Below are positions 55,234 through 64,000 of a DNA stretch of 64,000 nucleotides, in pieces. Every line of letters begins with the position of its first letter. Position 1 is the first letter of the stretch. Position numbers and translations under genes: made by a program. The notes below the pieces were generated by a model. The model was not told the DNA's origin. It made no database searches and was given only the letters and a program-made list of their open reading frames with translations. The DNA comes from Amia ocellicauda (lineage: Eukaryota > Chordata > Actinopteri > Amiiformes > Amiidae), in the NCBI RefSeq assembly GCF_036373705.1, contig NW_027102723.1, forward strand, positions 80,852 to 144,851, in the 5' to 3' direction.

Positions 55234-57130
55234 TAATGATATGATTATCTGTAACCCACTTTACTCTTATATCTGACAATTGAGATTCACACAGAAATGT
55301 TTTTACTTTGATTAACTTTAGTCAATCTCTCAATGAAGCTAAATAAAATGTATTGTGTTTGTTGAACGAAAGTTGTTGATTGATTTTGAAGTCGTGAAAA
55401 ATGTTTTATAGTCTGTAATTAGTAAGCAAACTTCGGAGGTTTCAGGAGAAGCATGCAATCTGCCTTAATGTTTCTAAATAGCCCTATTGTAAATATAAAC
55501 CAAAGATATTAAATGTTGTAATTTCCAAAACAGGGCAGTTGCCATAATATCAGGTACTGTCAAATGTTCTCTAGCCGAAAACTGTTTTTTTCAGTTTGTT
55601 ACGCCATGGCGTCCAACTCGTAACACCTTTTTTCACTATGTCACCATAGAGACATTTCAAGCCAGGCAGTTTATTAGGTTTACAAATAATAATAAATAAT
55701 CTAGCTGCTGTTTGACGTCTCCCATGTCAGCTTCTCCTTGTACTGCTTCGAGACAGGACAGAAGATTGCTTTAGTTTCTATGTCGCCACAGTTTCAATGA
55801 AGGCACTGTTCCTCGGAAGATGTCACAGAAAATATACAGTATCCTCTTGGACTGGGGCTGGTATTGCGAGACCATGACCGTGCAGGCCCCACACCCCCAT
55901 CTCCACAGCCATACTTCGTCCCAGTCAGCCTCACTGCGGAGAATAAAGGAGTCAAGGAAAAACATCCTTGGCAAGAATTCATGAGCTCGGCAGGATGACA
56001 CAAAGAAGGAAATACTACAGAGTAACGAAACAATCACCAATCTAGATGTACACGTAATGTCACTTAAGGAAATATTGAAAGTTTAAAGTTTTTAAATACT
56101 GATTATCCCCCAGTCCATTATACTGTGGGTGCAAATATTATATTTCCTCATAGTTTACATTTGCTTACTATAGTATGTTTTTCCAAGGTTTTGCATGTAA
56201 ACAATACATTAGCTGTTCTTCTCTTATAATATTATTATTGTTATACTGTTTAAAGTTATTGGATCCTATAGGGTATGAAGTTAAAAGTCACACATGAAAG
56301 AAGACAACAACATGCCAAAAAATGCAACGAAGTATCCCATAACCACAATATGTAATCTTTACATGCAAAAGTTAATAGAAACAAGAATATCGAAGTTGCC
56401 ATGGTAAGAATACATAATGTCTCCGTATAGAATAGTATTCAAAGTTATACAGTATATCTAACCTTTAATTAGTTATTTTAAATCAAACTTATGTGTAATG
56501 ATTGTAGGCTATTCATATTGCAGATATTAAACCACTAAAAACATGATCCTAAGTCAAACTCACTAACAAGCCATTCAGCGGTGGTTCTAGCCCCTTTCAT
56601 CTCGGGGGGCATGGCTGGGGCCAGTTGTAATCGTAGCGGGGCCATCATCGGGGGGGTGTATTGTCCATGATGTTAGTGGTGGGGGGGGTGCTGACAGTGT
56701 TTTGTCCACGGTGCCAGTTAGGGGGGCCACAGGGGGTATGTGCCAAATTTGAGGTATGTGCCTATCCTGCGTTTTCTTTTTTTTCTTATTTCTTTTTTTT
56801 TTTACATACCAAAGTAAAGCTGTGACCTTATTTGGCAAAGTAGGGTTCAGGATTTAAATTCACAGTGGCTACCTGAACTAACAGTAATGGGGCACACAAC
56901 AAGTAAACAGAGAAAATAACTACACTATTCCTACCCTCCCAAATCTTACAGGACAGGACAGGTGAGATGCCCCTACTCCAAGATACTTATACAATAGAAA
57001 AACTATGGTAATAATAATATAGCCCAAGACAAAAAATATTAATCTTTCTAGACTGTATTAAAGTTCAGCACTTCGGAAAAATAGAATTATTTTGTATTTC
57101 AATAAAACAAAAATTATTACTGGTATCCAC
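55234..57130. other. Unassigned AT-rich DNA
   Basis: No recognised gene. 56600-56720 is a G-rich run on the plus strand. Frames at 55771-56040 (-) show no domain. Confidence 0.45.
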
Positions 57131-57610
57131 ACACCCAACCAATGTAAATGTCACGGACGGTGTTAATTAGCTCCTTAATCACCATTACTTATTATATTTA
57201 TATTTCACTTCACTTTATGCAATATGGCTTGTGTATTTTGTTTGGTTCTATATTGCCATTATTTTGTGTGTTGATTATCTTTCACTTTATTGTTTAATTT
57301 GTTATTCACTTAGTATTATTTTGATTGTTTGCACGCGTGCCTTATTATTTGTGTTTCTTTGAGCCAATCACCACCGCACAACTCACCTGGGTCCACCTGC
57401 ACTCTTCACACGCGTCCCCACTTAATCACCCTGCCCTGGGAGAGGAGAGGAGGGAGCGTCTGATACGAGCCGCAGAGACCTCCCACATTGGAAAGTGGAC
57501 TACAGCAGACAGGAGGGGAGGTGGCAGACCTGGGAGCAGGACCCAGATCAACACGGCGCACAGGGACAGAATAGTGATGTCGTTCGCGAATGTGCCGGGT
57601 CCCGTCTGAG
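57131..57610 (+). repeat. Possible LTR or repeat edge starting TGTCACGGACGG
   Basis: Starts with TGTCACGG, a start seen in some LTRs, followed by AT-rich then CpG-containing sequence with an open frame (57325-57609) lacking a recognised domain. There is no matching end or duplication. Weak. Confidence 0.25.
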
Positions 57611-58910
57611 AAAGGATGTCTGTTCTTATGTTTTTATTTCTTATAAATGAATACAAGACAGAAAAAAAGTATGAATGTTGTGTTGATGTGCTGCGTATGA
57701 TGACATTGTCCCGGTGCTCCCGTTTGGTGCAGCACACACACCTCAACACAAGATTCAGTCAGTGCGAGTGGTGCGGCCGAGCAGTGTGGCGAAAAAAAAA
57801 TACGATCTTCCAACAGCAATTTCAACTAAAAAAGGAACACAATACAAACTCTTCAATGTAAAGCCAAAATTCACAACAAGCCAAAAAAAAATAAAAAACG
57901 GGTTAATTGTTGTTTTAGATCAATTGATTGGAATATAGCTAATAGGATCAGCACAATCCAATCAATCAATCACTCACTCACTTGGCCCTGTTACACAGAC
58001 TGATTAATAGCAGTATGTTTAAGTCTAACCATAAATTCATAAATTAAAGCAAAGAAACTATTACTATGGGCAAGGACTTGTATAAAATCAAGTTTAAACA
58101 ATGAAAACATGTAATCAAATACACATAATCCCACAAACAAATACATATAGATTTAAAATAGAGTCAGAGAGCTCCCGTCAACTGAACAGCTCCCCAGCAT
58201 TTGGCGCACACTGCACACTGCACACTGCACATGTAAAAACAAGCAGCCCCCTATTATCTGCACACAAACCAACACAAGCAATGCTAGCCATAGAAAGAGT
58301 CTCTCTTGTGTCTTCTGAGCACTGCTTATATCCCCATCTGCTCCCGGTATGACATCCCGTGATTGGTCGCAATGCTCAGTCCAATTAGGGTTAATAAGAG
58401 CCAATTCAATCAGTGACAGAGCCGACTGGCTCATCACAGTACTACTATATTTACAGCATGACATAACAGCGTGGCGCTGGAGCGGGAAAGTGCGCTTCTT
58501 TTTGCACATCGTCTACATGCGCGAAAAGCCTGGACACTTGGGCTAAAAAAAAGACAAAAATAGAAAGTGTGAAATATGAACGTTAACATTGTAGCGCAAA
58601 CATTGGGCTTCGAGCCACGTGTAACAGACAGTGCGATTCAGAACAAAGTCAAAAATAGCTTCTGCACAACAATACAACTCTTAGCTAGTAAATTCATGTG
58701 GAAAATGGACGCCCCGTCTACAGGGCTGCGGCAAGTCGTGGCCTATTTGTTGGGGAAGGATGTTGAGCTCGGTTTTCCAAACGAGCCGCTGCATATTGAC
58801 CTATGTCTATTGTCTAAATGTCTATTTATTTATTGATGTATTCATTTATTTATTTCAACATGTATTGATTCATTGATGATTTTCTCTGTGTATTCATTTT
58901 TAATTCTGGC
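57611..58910. other. Unassigned DNA
   Basis: No recognised features apart from a short run of CTGCACA repeats at 58210-58230. Confidence 0.45.
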
Positions 58911-58969
58911 ATGGATTATCCTGCATACAAAAGCAAAGGCCCGGGACAGTGCGAGCATGACTTATACAG

Positions 58970-59200
58970 CGCAGTGCAATCATGGTCGCTGCTTGACATC
59001 GTCCTGCAAATAAAAAAACATTGGCTGGATGTCAAGTCACACATTGCCGGGCCAGACCTCAAACCCGGATCCTCCGGATCATCACCCTGCTGCTCTCCAG
59101 CTGAGCTACTCCGGCAACGGAACATCGGCGCGGAAGGGCGCTATTAACTGTGCGCTGTTTCTGCCGTCACTCATCTCCTGCAATGCCGTGTTTATGTGAG
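58970..59200 (-). repeat. tRNA-carrying repeat, minus copy
   Basis: The reverse complement is homologous to about 61745-62010, including 75 bp upstream of the tRNA-like part (GCAGGAGATGAGTGAC, CAGAAACAGCGCACA, TTAATAGCGC) and a downstream block with ACCATGATT. Homology on both sides of the tRNA makes it a repeat unit containing a tRNA, not a simple tRNA-headed SINE. Confidence 0.7.
59045..59115 (-). pseudogene. tRNA-like sequence (degenerate)
   Basis: Minus strand GCCGGAGTAGCTCAGCTGG D-arm and A box are clear. The acceptor stem has two mismatches, the anticodon loop is altered (GGTGATGAT) and the T loop reads GGGTTTGAGGTC. Closest overall to the tRNA-Phe-like copy at 61820. Confidence 0.65.
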
Positions 59201-59648
59201 AGCTGTGACGCGCTGTAGCAGCAACTACATGTTTACTACATCTCATCTCCTCTGGGGTTTCAGTGTTTGTGAGACGGTGACACTAAACGCTGAAGTATAA
59301 TGTCGGCCAATAAGCGCACTGGACACCGCCCATTGGCTGTGATTGACACAGCGGGTTTGTATGACGTCATTCACTGCTACAATGATCGAGTCCAGAAATA
59401 CACCGTGGTCGTGCAAAAATGCTTTTTCTACTCTTGCGGTTTTTATTTTACACTACAGGAATAAATAACTAAACGAATATTAAATACATAGATACATGTC
59501 CCTGCCGATTCCAATGTTGGCGATTCATTGAACATGTAGCACTATTTGCACATGCATGTATTTATTGTCTCACATTAGAGATGAGATGTAGAAAACATGT
59601 AGTTGCTGCTACAGCGCGTCACAGCTCTCACATAAACACGGCATTGCA
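59188..59648. repeat. Inverted repeat around 315-bp loop
   Basis: About 72 bp at 59188-59260 (TGCCGTGTTTATGTGAGAGC, GTAGCAGCAACTACATG) is repeated inverted at 59577-59648. It could be the ends of a small DNA transposon; no target duplication found. Confidence 0.65.
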
Positions 59649-59719
59649 CATGCCTGTAGCCAAAGTCCGTTTTTTTGTCTTCATTAAAATGATCCTTTAC
59701 AGGAGTATTACATGCGAAG

Positions 59720-60985
59720 CCAAGGCCGGCCCTATCGGAATAGGCAAATGCTAGGGGCGCCCGAAAGAGTGAACATTTGTACGGAGGTTTGTTGCACTCA
59801 GTGCTTGTTATTGTGTGGAACCAAGTCACAGCAATTCCTGGTTATTAGCCAATAGGATGTGAGTGTTAATATGGGATGTCCTGTATAGAGCTGCTGTTAG
59901 GGAGTCAGTCAGTGAGTTGCACTGGGCAACAGCGGCACTTTGTACTGTCAAAAACAACACAAAAACAGCTATTGGGTTTTGCTGATTTCTATACATAAGC
60001 AGCTAAAATTGGACATTGTCAACCTCGCCTCTAAAATATAAAAGTGCGCACACGACCGGGGGTCACGGTGCCATAGCTTGTGTTCACCTAGAAACTCGTC
60101 CGGCAGCGGCGGACACAGCGGATTTCAGTGCAGACGCGTTTCAGCAGCGACACGTTTCCATCACACCCACCGGCACCGCGTCCAGTTTGCATATATAATG
60201 TTGCTTGATATGGGATTTTCCGCTGCTGATGTGTGGTTGTGAAGCAAAGATATGTTTGAGTCCAAATCTGCCTGATTTCATGGAGATTTTGAGCTGTTTT
60301 TTGACTTGTCTCCAGTTGTTAAAATCTTCCCCAGAACCCGCACCCTGAATTACTCAATCGTCTTCGCCCTCATTTTTCAACACTAATTTTGTGCAGTGCA
60401 CAGTGGGACAAAGGGAAATGGTACAGACTTTAATCTAATAAGACACAAAATGCTTGAAAGTTTCTATTATGTTTATCTATATGACTACAATAATCTTTAA
60501 CAAATTAAAATGTAAGTGGTCTGAAACAGTTTTAATACAAATATATACATTTATTTAACCAGTTGATTTTTGTACTTTGTGAAATGAATGTACTAAATAT
60601 AAGCAACGGGGTAAATGACTAATTCACAGATTTAGTCCATGTCTGGACCTTGACTATACCTTGACCAAGAAATGTGGACCCTGACACAACATAATTGACT
60701 ACCCCTGCTGTAGAACATTGCTACATTATGCATATTGCACTAAGGTGTCTGTAATATCATTTTTTCGTGCAATACTTTTTTAATACTGTATTTATAATTC
60801 ATTTTATGTCACTTGTTTCTTTAAATTATGTTTTTATACTGTTTGTGTGGGGGTTTTGTTTCTAAAATAAAGAAGATCTCAAAGACATAAAGCTATGCAG
60901 TCTGTGAGTGTATGAACACAATGACCCTGCGATGCAGGGGGCACCACTTAAAATCTTGCCTAGGGCACCAAATTGGCCCTGTGCG
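59720..60985. mobile_element. Possible DNA transposon with GGCCGGCCCT/GGGCACC ends
   Basis: The left end reads GGCCGGCCCTATCGG..ATAGGCAAATGCTAGGGGCGCC. The right end reads GGGGCACCACTT..TTGCCTAGGGCACC..TTGGCCCTG. These are imperfectly inverted. The interior is AT-rich and non-coding. No duplication was confirmed. Confidence 0.4.
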
Positions 60986-61740
60986 CAGCAACTGACGTTA
61001 TGCAAACGACATCCAGCTGGATAGTGAGTATGGGGTGAAAAGAGCAGGAGAGACGGGAGAGAAAGCAGGCAGCAGCGTCATTGTCGCAGAATATTGAACA
61101 TATGTTCAAAAACACTGCCAAACAGGGTAAGGTTGTTATATGTACTACCTAATCTAACAGTTGAGATAGATAACGCTAACTACGTGCTAGCAAACAGTCG
61201 TCAACTCCACGCAGAAGGTAGCTAATGTTTTTACTCGTGTGTGTCTGTGTCTGTCAGGATTACACAAAAACTACAAGACCGATTTTCACAAAACTCAGTG
61301 GAGGGGTGTAGCATGGGTCAAGGAAGAACACAGTAAATTCTGACCATTATCCATCCAGTGGGACTAGCTAGCTACAGTGACCGATTCAGAAGATTTTTAC
61401 CCTGAATATGTGTGATGTGTCGGTGCTCCATTCACGTGTGTGTGTGTGTGTGTGTGTGTGCATGTGTCTGTGTGTCTGTGTGCGTGCATGCGTGTGTTTG
61501 GACTGAAAAAGGTGGTACATGATCTTGGTAAGCAATTTGACAGCATTGTAGTAAATATTTTCGGTGCATCAAAAAGCGTCCTCGTTAAGATACCAGCAGA
61601 CAAGCTAATCCAGCACAAATTATTGCATAAAAAGTAACCAAAATGAAGTATTTAAACCTCATAATTGAATACAAAATGAGGGGAAAAACTGCAAAAAGGT
61701 CCACTTTTTGAAAAAAAGAACCCCCCTTCCACTAGGCTGG
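60986..61740. other. Unassigned DNA with (TG)n
   Basis: (TG)n run at 61435-61460 followed by TG-rich sequence. 61260-61340 resembles a dispersed repeat but could not be assigned. Confidence 0.5.
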
Positions 61741-61744
61741 CTAC

Positions 61745-62010
61745 GGGCCTGTTGCAGGAGATGAGTGACAGCAGAAACAGCGCACACTTAATAGCGCTCT
61801 TCCGGGTCTTTCCGGAGTTGCCCGAGTAGCTCAGTCGGGAGCGCGTCAGACTGAAGGTATGAAGCCCCAGGTCCGATCCCTGGCTCTGGCAATGAGCTAC
61901 ACTGTTTCCACTTCCACACTTTTACTCTGTACAACAATCTGACGCAGAGCAACCATGATTTTACAGCGAAGTGAAATCATGGTCACTCTGCTTCAGATTG
62001 TTCTGCAAAG
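61745..62010 (+). repeat. tRNA-carrying repeat, plus copy
   Basis: Inverted partner of 58970-59200, about 2.7 kb away. Downstream of the tRNA is a 47-bp hairpin-like stretch (CAGAGCAACCATGATTTTAC and its inverse). Confidence 0.7.
61820..61891 (+). tRNA. tRNA-Phe-like (GAA), probable pseudogene
   Basis: 72 bases: GCCCGAGTAGCTCAGTCGGG, anticodon loop CTGAAGG with anticodon GAA, T arm CCAGGTCCGATCCCTGG. The acceptor and anticodon stems each have one mismatch, and no T-run follows. It sits inside a dispersed repeat, so it is probably a mobile copy and not a working gene. Confidence 0.68.
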
Positions 62011-63602
62011 TAAAAGCTTTCATTACATGTCGTGTAAAAAAAGTGCAAAAGTCCAAAAGTGTCTTGACAAGTGTTGAAATTAAAGCTAGACCCACGCTAA
62101 CGCGATTCTTTAAATCCCAGACGATATTTAAAATGGTGGGCTGCTCACATTTAATGACAGGCAGGATTTCACGGAATTTAGGTCTTTTGCATCATGATGC
62201 CCCAAAACAACTATTGTTATTTGAGGTATTTGAATCAATACTTATGAAAATCAAAATCAAAAACTCAAAATAATGTAACTTGTTTTCGTGGATGTGCTCG
62301 ACTCTCATTGGCTGCTGCCGGTCTCGGACCCGAGTCGCATCTTTAATATGAATTGTGTTGAATCTACTCGCCTGCCTGGCGAGCTGCAGGTTTGAGCAGA
62401 GGGCAGCGGCTCATCGGTTAGGCCCCGACCTGCTGCTTTCTGTTCAACCGGACACTTAATGACTCCATTGAATGAACAACCGGCTTAGATTGTACTTTTC
62501 AAATTGTGTAAAAAAGAGTTGGTTCTTTAATATGTTATTCATACAATTCTATGCTTAACTTAAACCCTCTACAGTTAAAAATAATGAAAATGCTCTGATT
62601 AAGGTTCAATTAAGCAATCGAGAGCTCTGTTGGAACAGATACCACAGGCAGTGCCCATCTTGCCCATCTTGCCAAAGACTATCAACATCAATATTATTAG
62701 CATTAGTAATGTAACTATTCTCAATTTCCCAGCTGAGCTCACAGACACTTTCACTGACCCCCCCCTCCTTCCTGGGGGGTGAATCCCTTCCTAATTGATA
62801 GGGTATTTCTGTTAGTGAAAGGACTATTTCCATACAATTTCATGACTTTAGACTTTAAACTATATCTCATTCAATGATTTATTTATTTTACATTAAGTTA
62901 TACCTTCAGTAGCTTCCTTATTTTCCCTCATATTCCATTCAACCACCATCACAACTCTCATGCTGAAAGTGGCAGCACATGTCTTTCACACATATCAAAC
63001 TCCCTTTTTCCAGCTTCCCAAGCCTTATTAACTCTTAAACCCCTCGTCAACTTCCTCAAACCTTCCTCAACATCGCTCAGACCCACTAAATTGCTCTGTA
63101 TCCTAACAGCTGTTCTTTCTCCTTTTCCTAATTTCTTACAAGAAAATTCAAGTTATATTTATTGACATGTATTATTACTATTTATACACACATTTCACTC
63201 CATTATTTTAACTAAAATATTTACTTAACAAAATATCTTTTAGAAAATAAGCCTTTTAATTGATTTCAATAATGATTCCCAGGTACCTCAGGAAAACAAA
63301 GTTTCAAAAAATGTGTCCAGTCAATGATTTCCCCAATGAAGAGTTTGCGTGAGCACTAAGACTGTCCACCTGCGCGGCTCATATGTCCTTATTGTGTCAA
63401 CTTCCTCCTATTGAAGTCCAATCTACACCGGTACATGTTCAGAAGAACTGTTCCCGAAACCAGATTGAACTGATCAATAGTTAATTTCTTACCTACACAC
63501 TGTATTTAGGGATCTTATATCTGGGAATTTCAAAAACTCTTCATTGTGGAACTCACAGCTACCAAATGACCCTTTAATTTCCTGGAGTATCTGGTTATCT
63601 AT
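62011..63602. other. Unassigned AT-rich DNA
   Basis: No recognised features. A stretch at 62740-62800 is C/T-rich. Confidence 0.5.
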
Positions 63603-64000
63603 TGAAGACTCTGTATAGGAAGTTGAAGAAAGTGTTTTGTGATAATTATATAATGTTTTATATTAATACTAGCATTAGAAGTAGTTTTGTATACAGACTG
63701 AGCAGATTCGATTTAGCAGGACAAGTAAAGGGTCAACAAGGTTGATTTGTTAGAAACTCCTGTCAGAAATGAAAGATCACCCAGTGCCGAAATAGCCTAC
63801 AGATGTCTGCTGAGAATTTGTTTATGACTTAATCATTTCTCCAGATAGGCAGGAATTGTTTCTGTTAACGAGCGATTGACACTAGGTAAATGACGACCGT
63901 GGGATCGCATCTTCCTAGTGCACATCAAAGACGGACATCTGCTTTGGATCCATCACCTCTTCACGGGAGGACAGATCATAAAACGGACCCGGACCTGTAT
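63603..64000 (+). mobile_element. LTR family C, plus orientation, cut by window end
   Basis: Begins TGAAGACTCTGTATAGGAAG and is the reverse complement of the higher-coordinate two thirds of 30171-30760, with few differences. The element continues past the window. Confidence 0.8.

Noticed and set aside
57131-57610. Full LTR call at TGTCACGGACGG
   Set aside because: Only the start looks right. No matching end, target duplication or second copy was found.
1-64000. CRISPR array or prokaryotic operon
   Set aside because: The regular repeats are 5S units and microsatellites. The rest is clearly vertebrate, with spliced genes and retrotransposons.

Overview
This is a vertebrate nuclear window, most likely from a ray-finned fish. 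The evidence is introns with consensus splice sites, tRNA and 5S rRNA genes, and a dense mix of fish-type transposons: CR1/Rex-like and L2 LINEs, Tx1/L1-type ORF1 remnants, hAT and Tc1/mariner elements, and LTR elements. No bacterial gene structure is present. The species cannot be named from this; a non-teleost or early-branching ray-finned fish is only a guess from the CR1-type tail.

Layout. 1-4.5 kb: a tandemly duplicated 3,710-bp unit. It joins a 946-bp tRNA block (intron-containing tRNA-Tyr, tRNA-Lys) to a hAT transposon that carries a long LTR. 5.5-8.3 kb: a minus-strand array of one partial and eight full-length 5S rRNA genes. At 8.3 kb it abuts the internal region of an LTR retrotransposon whose LTR (8.5-10.2 kb) is inverted relative to the LTR at 0.87-2.59 kb. 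10.2-10.8 kb: a Tc1 remnant. 12.2-14.8 kb: a Tx1-type ORF1 remnant running into a minus-strand BEN-domain gene with one internal stop. 16.2-18.4 kb: an IS630/Tc1-like transposon holding a nested solo LTR. 19.2-21.1 kb: a CR1/Rex-like LINE. 22.3-28.4 kb: a nearly complete but inactivated two-ORF LINE with an SGNH-esterase ORF1, flanked on both sides by copies of a chimeric repeat that ends in related LINE sequence. 29.2-33.1 kb: LINE and LTR debris.

34.2-37.8 kb: the best host gene, an eight-exon minus-strand eIF4G-like gene reduced to a short N-terminus plus the MIF4G domain. Its eIF4E-binding motif is altered and its MIF4G domain has an in-frame TGA. 38-42.6 kb: further CR1/Rex-like copies interrupted by a 731-bp hAT element and a 596-bp solo LTR, both with exact target duplications. 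43.5-46.4 kb and 51.8-54 kb: L2 LINE pieces, including a palindrome of two L2 3' ends. 48.7-51.3 kb: two consecutive intron-containing IS630-like transposase copies. 58.9-62 kb: an inverted pair of repeats carrying tRNA-Phe-like sequences. 63.6 kb to the end: an LTR matching, in inverse orientation, the one at 30.2-30.8 kb.

Nothing here is an operon or a pathway. The window is a repeat-dense stretch with two decaying or truncated host genes and two small-RNA gene clusters, and its history can be read from nested insertions with intact target-site duplications.
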